The position numbers and the translations under genes were made by a program. A DNA stretch of 64,000 nt from Rhodoferax sp. BLA1 (lineage in GTDB: Bacteria; Pseudomonadota; Gammaproteobacteria; Burkholderiales; Burkholderiaceae_C), in contig NZ_SZVI01000001.1 in the NCBI RefSeq assembly GCF_013416775.1, positions 248,001-312,000 of the forward strand, given 5' to 3'. The notes beneath the pieces were generated by a model. That model was not told the origin of the DNA, did no database searches, and was given only the letters and a program-made list of their open reading frames with translations. Every line of letters starts with the position of its first letter. Positions within the stretch are counted from its first letter, which is position 1. This document shows positions 8,774 to 18,329 of this stretch, piece after piece.

Positions 8774-11398
8774 TCAGCCTCCCCCGGCTGCACGGAAGCG
8801 CCCGGCAGTTTTGACCGCCTCAAACACCCCCACCAGCAGGCCACCGAGCCCCAGCGCGACGGCCAGCCAGGGCAGCGGCAACACTTCAAACATGAACAGG
8901 CCTGCCAGCCATGGCAGGTACAGGGCCAGCGCCATCAGGGCCAGCGCAGCCGCACACACCCACCACAAGCTGCGGTTGGGCACCCGCAAACTCTTCACCA
9001 GGGAGCCACTGCGTGAACGGTTGACCAGGATCAGCGCCAGGTTACCCGCCACCAGGGTGGCAAAAGCAAAGGCCCGCGCCGCACCTTCGCCCAAATGGGC
9101 AAATCCCCACCAGGTGGCCAACAGCACCACAGCCAGCGCGCCCAGGCCCTGCAGCAGCGCCCACAGCAGGGTCACACCACCAAACAGCGGCGTCGTCACA
9201 TCACGGGGTGGGCGCTGCATCAGGTCGGGCTCGGGCGGTTCGTTCTCAAACACCATCGAGCAGGCCGGGTCAATCACCAGTTCCAGAAAGGCAATGTGCA
9301 AAGGAAACAACACCGTGGGCCAGCCCAGCAGCACCGGCAAGAGCGCCATGCCGGCAATTGGCACATGCACGGCCAGGATGTAACACATGGACTTGCGCAG
9401 GTTGTCAAAAATGCGCCGCCCCAGGCGCACTGCCTGCACCAGCCCGGCAAAGTTGTCATCCAGCAGCACCATCGACGCTGCCTCTCGCGCCACGTCGGTG
9501 CCGCGCTCGCCCATGGCCACCCCCACATGGGCGGCTTTCAGGGCTGGTGCGTCGTTGACGCCGTCACCGGTCATCGCCACCACCTCACCGTTGGCTTTGA
9601 GCGCCTGCACAATGCGCAGCTTTTGGGTCGGGGCAATACGGGCGCAAACACTCACCGTGTCCATGCGCTGCTGCAAAGCAGCATCGTCCAGCTGCGCCAA
9701 GACATCCCCGGTCAACAGCCAGCTTGGGTTTGCCTCGGCCACCGCAGGCACTGGCAAACCCGCCTCCAAGGCAATCGCTTGCGCGGTGGCCGGGTAGTCA
9801 CCGGTGATCATCACGACCCGGATGCCCGCACCGCGCGCCTGTGCCACCGCCTCGGGAATCTCCGGGCGCAACGGGTCGGCCAGGCCCAGCAGACCGATAA
9901 ATTCAAAAGCGAAGTCGTGCTCAATGGCAGGCCAGTCCATGCCCTCAAAACGGGACCGTGCCACACCCAACACCCGCAGGCCCTGCGCCGCCATCACCTC
10001 CACCGCGGCCGCCACGCGTGCCTGGGCGGCGCTGTCCATGTGGCACAAATCCACAATCGCCTCGGGTGCACCTTTGGCAGCCACCACATGGGCCTGGCCT
10101 TCGACCGCTTTCCAGACGTGCGACATGGCGCGCAACTCGGGCGTCAGGCCGTAGTGCTGCATCAGGGTCCAGTCGCGGTGCAGGTGTTCGGTGTCTTTCA
10201 AAAAATGTTGGCCCAGGCGGTGAAAGGCTTTCTCCATCGGGTCAAACGGGTCGCTCATGCTGGCCAGGATCGAGTACTCCACCAGCGTGTGGAAGGCTTC
10301 CGGCAGCTCGGTGCTGCGGGCGTAGTCCACACCCAGGCTCTCCCCCTGGACCCCACCACCCGCAGGTCCGGTGGCCGACTCGGCATACAGCTGGGCCACG
10401 GTCATGCGGTTTTCGGTCAGGGTGCCGGTTTTATCGACACACAACACACTGGTGGCGCCCAGGGTCTCAATCGCGGCAATACGTCGGGTCAGCACCTTGT
10501 GTTTGGACAAACGCCAGGCGCCCAGCGCCGGGATCACCGTGAGCACCACGCTGAACTCCTGCGGCAACAGCGCCATCGCCAGCGCAATACCCGCCAGCAG
10601 CGCACCCAGCCAGTCGCCCTTGAGCAAGCCATAGGCCAGCACCAGGCACAGGCTAGCCACCACCGCGATCAGCGCCAGTGTTTTGACCAGTTGCGCGGTT
10701 TGCTGGCGCAGCGGTGAGGCCTCAGCGCTCAGGCCTTCGAGCGCGCTGCCAATGTGACCAATCTCGCTGCGTGCGCCGGTGGCCGTGACCCGCGCCCGGC
10801 CATGGCCACGCACCAGCAAGCTGCCAGAAAACAGCTGCGAGGACGGTGCTGCTGGCAACACACCTGCGTCCACCGCCGCCTGCTTGTCCACCGGCAAGGG
10901 CTCCCCGGTGAGCAGCGACTCATCCACCTGCACCTCCTCGCCCTGCACCAGCAACGCGTCGGCGGCAATGCGGTCACCCTCGGCCAGGATCAGCAGGTCG
11001 CCCTGCACCACCTCACGCCCGGCAATACGGCGCGGTTCACCGTCGCGCAACACCAGCGCACGCGGGCTGGTCAAATCACGCAGGCTGGCCAGCGCGTGTT
11101 CGGTCTTGCCTTCCTGGTACAGGGTCAGCGCCAGCACCACAAGCACCAAGCCCAACAGGATCAGCCCTTCCTGCAAGTCACCGAGCACCAGGTACAAGAC
11201 AGCGGCGCCGAGCAACAGGGCAAACATCGGGTCGGAGAGGGTCTCGCGCACGATGGCCCACAGGCCACGCGGTTGGTCGGTCGGCAGGCTGTTGGGGCCG
11301 TCCTGCTGCAAACGCTCGGCTGCCTGCGCGGCAGTCAGACCGGGCGCTGCCAGCGTGTCATCTGACGGCGATCCACCCGGTATGTGTTTATCAGTCAT
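8774..11398 (-). CDS. cation-transporting P-type ATPase (P2-like)
   Basis: 874-aa integral membrane ATPase. Seen in order: N-terminal cation ATPase domain, four membrane helices, TGE loop (LLTGEPLPVDK, near 175-185), phosphorylation site DKTGTLTENRMT near residue 325, KGAPE nucleotide-binding loop, TGD and GDGVNDAPALKAAHVG hinge, and a C-terminal six-helix domain. The order matches Ca2+/Mn2+-type exporters (P2A), but helix 4 reads LLPQEFSVVLTV rather than PEGLP, so the ion is uncertain. The start is preceded by AGGAG that belongs to a dispersed repeat. The large plus-strand frame opposite (9095-10717) is antisense shadow. Confidence 0.85.
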   Translation of the reverse strand: MTDKHIPGGSPSDDTLAAPGLTAAQAAERLQQDGPNSLPTDQPRGLWAIVRETLSDPMFALLLGAAVLYLVLGDLQEGLILLGLVLVVLALTLYQEGKTEHALASLRDLTSPRALVLRDGEPRRIAGREVVQGDLLILAEGDRIAADALLVQGEEVQVDESLLTGEPLPVDKQAAVDAGVLPAAPSSQLFSGSLLVRGHGRARVTATGARSEIGHIGSALEGLSAEASPLRQQTAQLVKTLALIAVVASLCLVLAYGLLKGDWLGALLAGIALAMALLPQEFSVVLTVIPALGAWRLSKHKVLTRRIAAIETLGATSVLCVDKTGTLTENRMTVAQLYAESATGPAGGGVQGESLGVDYARSTELPEAFHTLVEYSILASMSDPFDPMEKAFHRLGQHFLKDTEHLHRDWTLMQHYGLTPELRAMSHVWKAVEGQAHVVAAKGAPEAIVDLCHMDSAAQARVAAAVEVMAAQGLRVLGVARSRFEGMDWPAIEHDFAFEFIGLLGLADPLRPEIPEAVAQARGAGIRVVMITGDYPATAQAIALEAGLPVPAVAEANPSWLLTGDVLAQLDDAALQQRMDTVSVCARIAPTQKLRIVQALKANGEVVAMTGDGVNDAPALKAAHVGVAMGERGTDVAREAASMVLLDDNFAGLVQAVRLGRRIFDNLRKSMCYILAVHVPIAGMALLPVLLGWPTVLFPLHIAFLELVIDPACSMVFENEPPEPDLMQRPPRDVTTPLFGGVTLLWALLQGLGALAVVLLATWWGFAHLGEGAARAFAFATLVAGNLALILVNRSRSGSLVKSLRVPNRSLWWVCAAALALMALALYLPWLAGLFMFEVLPLPWLAVALGLGGLLVGVFEAVKTAGRFRAAGGG

Positions 11399-11444
11399 TT
11401 TGGCTCCTAGCCCTTATATATATTGGCCTAGTAGCTATCAAAAA
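11391..11444 (-). repeat. dispersed repeat family 1, copy 3, at the ATPase start
   Basis: Read on the minus strand: GATAGCTACTAGG, an AT-rich centre, AAGGGCTAGGAGCC, then AAAATG. The final ATG is the ATPase start codon, and the repeat core GCTAGAGGCC has become GCTAGGAGCC, giving an AGGAG ribosome site five bases before the start. The rest of 11445-11562 shows no gene. Confidence 0.75.
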
Positions 11445-11562
11445 ACATCAGATACCCACCCGGTCATCCCAGCAACAGCAGGTCGCTACAGCCCCTCTGT
11501 CCACGCACCCATTATTGGACAAAAGTGGCGCACCAAGCGGGCTCTAGCGCACCGACAGACAC

Positions 11563-11916
11563 TCAGCGGATGGTAAAGGCCAGGCTCAGCGCCACCACCA
11601 CCAGCAAACCCAGCCCCACCAGAAACACCACGTCAGCCCAGCGCTCATAACGCCGCCCACCCACACGGGCACGCATGGCAGCAAACGACAAAAAGGCGCT
11701 GGTCAGAAAAATCAGCGCGTCCACCGCCAGCGCCTTGTCGATCAGCATGTGCCAGCTGGCGCCCGCACCCACGCGCCCGATGGACAGCACCGTCATACAC
11801 ACCCCAATCATCGTGGCCGAGGTGGGCAGGATGTGGGCCGACAAACCCGCCGCATCGGGTGCTGCGGGCTCTGCCGCGCCACGTGGGCGCGGTGTCAATG
11901 AAGACCGGTGCCACAT
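11563..11916 (-). CDS. small three-helix membrane protein
   Basis: 117-aa protein of unknown function. Hydrophobic helices lie near residues 30-48, 63-82 and 95-115; a short loop with RVGGRRYERW separates the last two. Its ATG overlaps the stop codon of the DegP gene by one base (TGATG), so it is the second gene of that operon and is probably translated by coupling. The association with a periplasmic protease suggests an envelope role, which is inference. Confidence 0.65.
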   Translation of the reverse strand: MWHRSSLTPRPRGAAEPAAPDAAGLSAHILPTSATMIGVCMTVLSIGRVGAGASWHMLIDKALAVDALIFLTSAFLSFAAMRARVGGRRYERWADVVFLVGLGLLVVVALSLAFTIR

Positions 11917-13418
11917 CAGCCCAGCCGCACCGGTACAAAGATCCGGCTGCCGTCACGCGCAATCAGCAGGGCCACCGACTTGTTCGACTTGGCCACCTGG
12001 CTGCGCACCTGCTCCAGGCTTTGCACCGGCGCACCATTCACCGCGAGCAACACATCCCCGGCCTGGACACCGGCCAATGCGGCGGGACCAGTGGTGTCTT
12101 CAACCAACAAACCAGCCGCAACACCGGCCGCGCGTTTTTCCTGCGGTGTCAAGGCACGCAAGGCCAGGCCCAGACGGCCTTGACCGGCAGCGCCGGGCGC
12201 TGCCGCTACGTTCTCCGTCTTGTCACTGGCATCGCTCACCTTGGCACTGAGGTGCTCGGGCTTGCCCTGGCGCCAAATGTCGAGCTCCAGCTTGTCGCCC
12301 GGTGCGGCGGCGCCAATCAGCGCAGGCAAGTCGCTGGAAGCCACAATCGGCTGGCCATTGACCTTGAGGATCACGTCACCACTCTGCAACCCGGCTTTGT
12401 CAGCGGGGCCACCGGCGTCCACACTCGACACCAGCGCACCCTCGGGGCGAGCCAGGTGGAACGAGTCGGCCAGCGCCTGGTTGACCTCCTGGATCGCCAC
12501 CCCCAAACGGGCATGGCTGGCATGGCCGGTGGCCACAATCTGGTCCTTGATCTTGCTGGCCAGCTCGATCGGGATGGCAAACGACAGGCCCTGGTAACCG
12601 CCGGACTGGCTGTAGATCTGCGAGTTGATGCCCACCACCTCACCGCGTGTGTTGAACAGCGGCCCGCCCGAGTTGCCCGGGTTCACCGCCACATCGGTCT
12701 GGATGAAGGGCACCAGGCTGTCGTCGGGCAGGGAGCGGCCCTTGGCACTGACCACCCCGGCGGTGACACTGTTTTCAAAACCAAACGGTGAACCAATCGC
12801 CAGCACCCATTCCCCCACCTTGAGGTCCTTGGCCTGGCCCAGCGGCACGGTCGTCAGGTTTTTTGCATCGATCTTGATCACCGCCACATCGGTCTTGGGG
12901 TCGGAGCCCAGCACCTTGGCGGCAAACTCGCGCCGGTCGGTCAGTTTGACCATGACCTCGGTCGCATCACGTACCACATGGGCGTTGGTCATGATCAGGC
13001 CATCGGCGCTGACGATGAAGCCCGAGCCCTCACCACGTGTGGGTGTGGGGGAGGCATCGGGCCCGGCCAAACCACCGGGGCCTTGAAAACGCCGGAAAAA
13101 CTCGTAAAACGGGTCATCCGGGTCCAGCCCCGGAAAACCACGCTGGCGCAGCGCCGCGCCGCTGCCCTGGTTGGATACCTTCTTCAGGGAGGTGACGGTG
13201 ATGTTGACCACCGCCGGGCCATGCTGCTGGGCAATCTGCGAGAAGTCCGGCAAGCCCATCGGAGTGTTAGGCACAGAGTTTGACACGGCGGGCGCAGAAG
13301 ACACCAGCGAGGCGGCCTGGGCGTGGGTCAGGCTGAAGGTGGTGACAGCAGCGCCACCCAGAACACCCCCGAGCACCAACGACAACACCACACGGCTGGC
13401 AACAAACGGTTTTTTCAT
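11916..13418 (-). CDS. degP: periplasmic serine protease/chaperone of the DegP (HtrA, MucD) family
   Basis: 500-aa exported protease that removes misfolded periplasmic proteins. Signal peptide at residues 1-35 (RVVLSLVLGGVLGGAAVTTF, cleavage near AQA). The catalytic triad is visible as TNAHVV (His about 147), TDVAVIKID (Asp about 177) and GNSGGPL (Ser about 250). Two PDZ domains follow, at roughly 295-385 and 405-490. It is divergent from nothing; downstream on the same strand lies the small membrane protein it overlaps, and 83 bp upstream lies the histidine kinase of a two-component pair, an arrangement consistent with envelope-stress control. Confidence 0.93.
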   Translation of the reverse strand: MKKPFVASRVVLSLVLGGVLGGAAVTTFSLTHAQAASLVSSAPAVSNSVPNTPMGLPDFSQIAQQHGPAVVNITVTSLKKVSNQGSGAALRQRGFPGLDPDDPFYEFFRRFQGPGGLAGPDASPTPTRGEGSGFIVSADGLIMTNAHVVRDATEVMVKLTDRREFAAKVLGSDPKTDVAVIKIDAKNLTTVPLGQAKDLKVGEWVLAIGSPFGFENSVTAGVVSAKGRSLPDDSLVPFIQTDVAVNPGNSGGPLFNTRGEVVGINSQIYSQSGGYQGLSFAIPIELASKIKDQIVATGHASHARLGVAIQEVNQALADSFHLARPEGALVSSVDAGGPADKAGLQSGDVILKVNGQPIVASSDLPALIGAAAPGDKLELDIWRQGKPEHLSAKVSDASDKTENVAAAPGAAGQGRLGLALRALTPQEKRAAGVAAGLLVEDTTGPAALAGVQAGDVLLAVNGAPVQSLEQVRSQVAKSNKSVALLIARDGSRIFVPVRLG

Positions 13419-13501
13419 AGCGGTTTCTCCACACTTTGTTGAACACCCGTTCAGTGTGTGAACCCCAGCTTAGAGCGGGCTTAAAGCCGCTTAAACCAGG
13501 C

Positions 13502-14860
13502 TTAAGAGGCTTGGGTCGACCCGTTGGGTGCCAGGGGCAACACCGAAGTGGGCCATTCAACCCTGACCCGCAAACCACCCAGCAGCTCGGAGGTGTCGAG
13601 TGTGATCTGTGCCTGCTGGGCATCGGCGATGGTTTTGACAATGGCCAGCCCCAGGCCGCTGCCACCCACCTCGGAACCGGCCACGCGGTAAAAGCGGTCC
13701 AGCACCCGGCTGCGGTCGGCGGGCGCAATCCCCGGACCGCTGTCATGCACCTCCAGCCGGGGTGGACCGTCTTCGGTCAACACCGCCACCAGGATGCGGC
13801 CCGTGGTCGGGGTGTATTTGATGGCGTTGTCGACCAAGTTGCGCACCAGAATCTGCAGGGCATCCACCTGCCCAGACACCCAGGTCGCCGGGCTGATCTG
13901 GCTGTCGATGTGGATCTGCCGGGCCTGGGCCGCTGGCGCCAGCTCGGCCAGCACCAGTCCCAGCGTGGCGCCCAGATCCGCGGGGGTGCTCTGGGTCTGC
14001 GTGCCGGACTGCTGGCGTGCCAGCACCAGCAGTTGCTCGATGAGCCGGCTGGCACGGTCAATGCCGGCGTTGAGCCGGTTGATCGCGATGTCGCGGCTGC
14101 GCTCGTCTGCCGCGCGGCGCAACATCTGCACCTGTAACTTGAGCGCGGCCAGCGGGGTGCGCAACTCGTGCGCCGCATCGGCCACAAAGTTTTTCTGTGC
14201 CTCAAACGCCTGCGTGACCCGGCCAAACAAGAGGTTGAGCTCGTGCACCAGCGGACGGATCTCGTCGGGCAACTGGTCTTCGGCAAGTTCACCGAGTTCA
14301 TCGGCCTCACGTGCCGCCACCTGCTGGCGCACCCTTGTCACCGGAGCCAGTGAGGAACTCACAACCCACCAGACCAGCAGCATCAGCAGCGGCACCAGCG
14401 CCACGGTGGGCAACACGGTGCGTAACGCCAGCTTGGCCGCCATGGCCTGGCGCACCTGTTCATCCTGCGCCACCTGGATCACCTGCGAGCCAGTGTCAAA
14501 AGAGTACAGCCGGTAGGTGGTGCCACGCGCCTGGATGGTGGAGTAACCCAGCACCGCACGCTGGGGCAGGGTTGCATGCGTGGTGGACTGAAACAGGCTC
14601 AGCCCGTCAGAAGTCCAGACCTGGATCAAAAAATCATACTGATCACCACTGCCGTCGCTGGGCACCAGTTGCCCCCCCTCGGGCATGCCGGGGCTGAGCG
14701 ACAAAGCCATTTGCCGCATCTGGATGTCAAACAAGGCGTCGGCTTCGGCCAGCGCGGCACGGTAGGCCACAGCAGCCTGGAGCAAGGCCGTGGCCACCAC
14801 CGCCACCAACAAAAACAATAACAACCGGGCCCGCAAAGAATGGGTATGTGGCAGCTTCAC
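13502..14860 (-). CDS. sensor histidine kinase, QseC/PmrB-like
   Basis: 452-aa inner-membrane sensor. Transmembrane helix at about 12-33, a periplasmic domain to about 155, a second helix at 160-185, HAMP-like linker, then HisKA with the phospho-accepting histidine in DAAHELRTPLAALK (about 250) and an ATPase domain with N (VRNLVDNAIKYTP), DSGPGI and GGSGLGLAIVKTI boxes. The GTG start at 14860 overlaps the response-regulator stop (GTGA), so translation is coupled. Order and sequence resemble QseBC/PmrAB. Target genes are not shown by the sequence; degP lies directly downstream. Confidence 0.88.
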   Translation of the reverse strand: MKLPHTHSLRARLLLFLLVAVVATALLQAAVAYRAALAEADALFDIQMRQMALSLSPGMPEGGQLVPSDGSGDQYDFLIQVWTSDGLSLFQSTTHATLPQRAVLGYSTIQARGTTYRLYSFDTGSQVIQVAQDEQVRQAMAAKLALRTVLPTVALVPLLMLLVWWVVSSSLAPVTRVRQQVAAREADELGELAEDQLPDEIRPLVHELNLLFGRVTQAFEAQKNFVADAAHELRTPLAALKLQVQMLRRAADERSRDIAINRLNAGIDRASRLIEQLLVLARQQSGTQTQSTPADLGATLGLVLAELAPAAQARQIHIDSQISPATWVSGQVDALQILVRNLVDNAIKYTPTTGRILVAVLTEDGPPRLEVHDSGPGIAPADRSRVLDRFYRVAGSEVGGSGLGLAIVKTIADAQQAQITLDTSELLGGLRVRVEWPTSVLPLAPNGSTQAS

Positions 14861-15522
14861 GGCACACCCTTGGGCATCATGTAGCCGACACCCCGCACGT
14901 TCTGGATCAGCTCGGCCCCCAGCTTTTTGCGCAGCCCGTGGATGTACACCTCGACCGCATTGCTGCTGACCTCGTCGCGCCAGCTGTAGAGTTTGTCTTC
15001 GAGTTGTTTGCGCGAGAGCACCATACCCGGACGCGCCAGCAACAGCTCCAGCACCGACCATTCACGCGCCGACAGCGACACGGCCTGCCCACGCACCAAC
15101 ACCTCCCTTGTGGCGGGGTCGATGCTGACACCCAGGTGTTCATACACCGGCTCGGCACGCCCGGCGGCCCGGCGCAGCAGCGCCCGGATGCGCGCCAGCA
15201 GTTCGTCGAATTCGTAGGGTTTGATGATGTAGTCGTCGGCACCTTTGTCCAGCCCGGCCACACGCTGGTTTAGCGCGTCCCGAGCGGTGGCGATCAACAC
15301 CGGCACCCGGTCCTTGCGTGCACGCAGGCGCTCCAGCACCGTGAGGCCGTCGCAGGTGGGCAAACCCAGGTCCAGCAGCAGCAGGTCATAACCGTGCTCA
15401 CGCAACACCTCATCGGCGTGGGCGCCGTCCTTGACCCAGTCGACCGCGTAGCCCTCGGCGCGCAGCAGGTCCAGCACGGCCTCACCAATCATCACATCGT
15501 CTTCAACCAGAAGTAATCGCAT
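14857..15522 (-). CDS. OmpR-family response regulator, QseB/PmrA-like
   Basis: 221-aa DNA-binding regulator paired with the kinase it overlaps by four bases. The receiver domain (1-115) has acidic residues VEDD at the N-terminus, the phosphorylated aspartate in LLLLDLGLPTCDG (about 51), a threonine switch (IATARD) and lysine in IIKPYEFDELL. The winged-helix domain (125-215) has SAREWSVLELLLARPGMVLSR and HGLRKKLG, typical of OmpR. The ATG at 15522 starts directly at the receiver domain; longer upstream frames are not supported. Confidence 0.9.
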   Translation of the reverse strand: MRLLLVEDDVMIGEAVLDLLRAEGYAVDWVKDGAHADEVLREHGYDLLLLDLGLPTCDGLTVLERLRARKDRVPVLIATARDALNQRVAGLDKGADDYIIKPYEFDELLARIRALLRRAAGRAEPVYEHLGVSIDPATREVLVRGQAVSLSAREWSVLELLLARPGMVLSRKQLEDKLYSWRDEVSSNAVEVYIHGLRKKLGAELIQNVRGVGYMMPKGVP

Positions 15523-15715
15523 GGGTTTGAGAAAAGCAGAACCAAGATTTTGCCAAGCCCGACCGTCTGGCGGGCGCTTGGCGCAGTCACACACATGTGC
15601 GTCACCCGGATACTGCCAGCCCTGGCTTAGATCAAGCTTAAAACCAGGCCGGTGACACCGCCGGGCAAACCCAACGGCGGAAAAAATCTGGTGATTTATA
15701 CAGTAATATCCCGGC

Positions 15716-17098
15716 ATGGCCAAAGACAAAACCGTTTTCGTGTGTTCAGAATGTGGTGGCATCAGCCCCAAATGGCTGGGCAAATGCCCGCATTGCCACG
15801 CCTGGAACACTCTGGTGGAGTCTGCCCCCGAGAGCACAGCACCCACCAAAAACCGCTTCGCCTCGCTGGCCAAAACGGCTGAACTGGCGATCCTGGGTGA
15901 CATCGACGCGGTCGACATGGCGCGTATACCCACCGGGCATGATGAGTTGGACCGGGTGCTGGGTGGCGGCATGGTCGAAGGCGGTGTGGTGCTGATCGGT
16001 GGCGACCCCGGCATTGGCAAATCCACCCTGCTGCTGCAGGCGCTCGACTCGCTGCAGCGCAGCGGTCAAAACACGCTTTATGTCACCGGAGAAGAAAGTG
16101 GCGCCCAGGTGGCGCTGCGGGCCCGGCGCCTGGGGCTGGACAACTCGCAGGTTCGGGTGCTGGCCGAGATCGGGCTGGAAAAAATCCTCGCCACGCTGGA
16201 ATCGACCCGGCCCGACATCGCGGTGATCGACTCGATCCAGACGGTGTACTCCGAGCAACTCACCTCGGCGCCGGGTTCGGTGGCCCAGGTGCGGGAATGT
16301 GCTGCGCACCTGACGCGTGCCGCCAAGGCCAGCGGTGTCTGCATCGTGCTGGTCGGCCACGTCACCAAAGAAGGCGCACTGGCCGGGCCACGAGTGCTGG
16401 AGCACATGGTCGACACCGTGCTGTATTTCGAGGGTGACACGCATTCGAGCTTTAGGCTGGTGCGCGCGATCAAGAACCGCTTTGGTGCGGTCAACGAGAT
16501 TGGTGTGTTTGCCATGACCGAGAAAGGCCTCAAAGGCGTGAGCAACCCAAGCGCCATCTTTTTGAGCCAACATGCTGAGCCGGTGCCTGGCAGCTGTGTC
16601 ATGGTCACGCTCGAAGGCACCCGGCCGATGCTGGTGGAAATTCAGGCGCTGGTGGACAGCGGCGGCCCGAGCCCGCGGCGCCTGAGTGTCGGGCTGGACA
16701 AAGATCGGCTGGCCATGCTGCTGGCGGTGTTGCACCGCCACGCCGGGGTGGCGTGTATGGATCAGGATGTGTTTGTCAACGCGGTTGGGGGCGTCAGGAT
16801 ATCGGAGCCCGCAGCGGATCTGGCGGTGTTGCTATCAATTACCTCAAGCCTGCGTGGCAAACCTCTGCCCAAGGGCTTTTTTGCATTTGGTGAGGTGGGC
16901 TTGGCCGGGGAGGTGCGCCCTGCCCCGCGTGGTCAGGAGCGCCTCAAAGAGGCCGCCAAACTGGGCTTCAGTGTGGCGGTGGTGCCCAAGGCCAACCTGC
17001 CCAAAAACCTCCAGTCCAAAGACTTTGAGGGCCTGACGATCCACGCGGTGGAGCGGGTCGAACAGGCCATGGAGATCGTTCGGGACCTGGCTTATTGA
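15716..17098 (+). CDS. radA: DNA repair protein RadA
   Basis: 460-aa RecA-like ATPase helping branch migration in recombination repair. In order: the N-terminal zinc finger CSECGG...CPHCHAW (residues 9-29), Walker A GGDPGIGKSTLL (about 97-108), Walker B AVIDSIQTVYS, the RadA motif KNRFG (about 253), and a C-terminal Lon-like domain (about 290-450) with DVFVNAVGG. Length equals the family norm. The ATG at 15716 begins at the finger. The 3' end overlaps the convergent OmpH-like gene by seven bases. Confidence 0.95.
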   Translation: MAKDKTVFVCSECGGISPKWLGKCPHCHAWNTLVESAPESTAPTKNRFASLAKTAELAILGDIDAVDMARIPTGHDELDRVLGGGMVEGGVVLIGGDPGIGKSTLLLQALDSLQRSGQNTLYVTGEESGAQVALRARRLGLDNSQVRVLAEIGLEKILATLESTRPDIAVIDSIQTVYSEQLTSAPGSVAQVRECAAHLTRAAKASGVCIVLVGHVTKEGALAGPRVLEHMVDTVLYFEGDTHSSFRLVRAIKNRFGAVNEIGVFAMTEKGLKGVSNPSAIFLSQHAEPVPGSCVMVTLEGTRPMLVEIQALVDSGGPSPRRLSVGLDKDRLAMLLAVLHRHAGVACMDQDVFVNAVGGVRISEPAADLAVLLSITSSLRGKPLPKGFFAFGEVGLAGEVRPAPRGQERLKEAAKLGFSVAVVPKANLPKNLQSKDFEGLTIHAVERVEQAMEIVRDLAY

Positions 17099-17655
17099 GC
17101 GCCAGCGGTCTCCAGCAGCTTCAGCACCCGGTCGGTCACATCGTTTTTCGGGTCGACAAAAATCGCGCTCTGCAAAACAAAGTCCAGCTTTTCGGTGGCT
17201 GCGATCTGCTTGACGACTTTGTTGACGCTGGCGATGAGTTTTTGCAATTCTTCGCTCTTGCGTTTGTTCAGATCTTCCTGAAAGCTGCGCTGGGTGCTCT
17301 GCAGGTCACGTTCCTGCTCCAGCAACTTCTTTTGTTGTTCAAGACGCTGTGCTTCGGCGAGCACCGGAGAATCGGTCTGGTACTTGGTCACGGCGGCCTT
17401 GAAAGCGGCGTCCTTGGCGGCGCCATCTTTCTGGCGTGTTGAAAACTCTTTTTCCAGTTTGCCCTGGCTGACTTTGGCCGGGCTGGATTCTTTCAGCACC
17501 CGCTCCATGTTGACAAAAGCAATGCGCCCAGCCGAGAAGTCGGCTGCCTGGGCCAGACCCACGCCCATGGCACACACACAGCCGAGCAACAGGCTGGTGC
17601 CCCAGCGGCGAAACGTACGGGGCGAGTCAAGAAGTGAAGGGCTGCGTTGGGTCAT
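17092..17655 (-). CDS. OmpH/Skp-family periplasmic chaperone-like protein
   Basis: 187-aa exported protein. Signal peptide near residues 14-38 (hydrophobic GTSLLLGCVCAMGVGLAQA). The mature part starts RIAFVNMERVLKES, the classical Skp/OmpH strand, followed by a long charged coiled coil rich in K, E and Q (about 70-150) and a final strand KLDFVLQSAIFVDP. Skp guides outer-membrane proteins across the periplasm, but the usual neighbours (bamA, lpxD) are absent, so this may be a paralogue. The start is uncertain: ATG 17655 fits the signal peptide, while a GTG at 17709 would add 18 residues. Confidence 0.75.
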   Translation of the reverse strand: MTQRSPSLLDSPRTFRRWGTSLLLGCVCAMGVGLAQAADFSAGRIAFVNMERVLKESSPAKVSQGKLEKEFSTRQKDGAAKDAAFKAAVTKYQTDSPVLAEAQRLEQQKKLLEQERDLQSTQRSFQEDLNKRKSEELQKLIASVNKVVKQIAATEKLDFVLQSAIFVDPKNDVTDRVLKLLETAGAQ

Positions 17656-17705
17656 GATGTGTGGAGGTGAAGTGAGTGAAAGAGTGGGATTGTGCGACGA
17701 AAGTC

Positions 17706-18329
17706 TCACTGACGAACCAAGGTGTTGCCCGATTTCCTGACGGCATCACCCACTTTGAAGCCCGGGTCCTGCGCAAAGTCAAATTTGGCGCTGCCACCCT
17801 GGGTGTAGCTCACACTGACTTGCCAGACCTGGGTGGTGTTGATGTGTTCCTGGATTTTTTTGCCCGCATACGCACCACCGGCGGCACCGGCCACGGTGGC
17901 CAGATCTTTGCCAAAACCGCCCCCGATCTGACGCCCCAACACCGCACCCGCCACGCCACCGGCGATCAGGCCGACGGCATTGCTGTCACCCTCTCTTTCC
18001 ACCACCTGCACAGCAGTGACGCGGGCGCATTCGGCGCAGGCTGTCGCCGTCGATTTGGTGCTGTACGTGCCCTTGGCACGCAGGCTGGCCAAGGCCTTGT
18101 CATATTCCGACTGGGCATCACGACGGCACTGCAGACGCGCCTGGGACGAGGACTCGTCGGCGCAGAGTTTTTTGTCGGCTTCAAAACGTGCCTTGGCAGC
18201 CTTCGGGCTCTCGACTGCTGCGGGCTCGGACGACCAGTTGGTTTGTGCAACGGCAAGCCCGCCGGCCAGGGCCAGCAAAGCGCCCGCCAAATAACAGACA
18301 AAACGGACAGAGCGGGCGGGGTGTGACAT
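17706..18329 (-). CDS. glycine-zipper periplasmic protein
   Basis: 207-aa exported protein. Residues 1-29 are a signal peptide (VCYLAGALLALAGGLAVAQ). A cysteine-containing, charged middle (KLCADESSSQARLQCRRDAQ and ACAECAR) precedes a glycine-zipper 2TM motif at about 120-160 (AVGLIAGGVAGAVLGRQIGG). The C-terminus is a small beta-rich tail. The ATG at 18329 follows TGGAGC. It lies just upstream of the OmpH-like gene on the same strand (gap of about 50 bp), suggesting a shared transcript of envelope genes. Function unknown. Confidence 0.75.
   Translation of the reverse strand: MSHPARSVRFVCYLAGALLALAGGLAVAQTNWSSEPAAVESPKAAKARFEADKKLCADESSSQARLQCRRDAQSEYDKALASLRAKGTYSTKSTATACAECARVTAVQVVEREGDSNAVGLIAGGVAGAVLGRQIGGGFGKDLATVAGAAGGAYAGKKIQEHINTTQVWQVSVSYTQGGSAKFDFAQDPGFKVGDAVRKSGNTLVRQ

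Noticed and set aside
9095-10717. 540-codon plus-strand open frame
   Set aside because: It lies opposite the P-type ATPase, whose motifs are intact; the frame is rich in H, Q and R, as typical of antisense frames in GC-rich DNA.
16825-16860. AT-rich GCTATCAATTACCTC stretch inside radA, like a family 1 repeat
   Set aside because: It lacks the AAGGGCTAGAGG core, so similarity is too weak to call.
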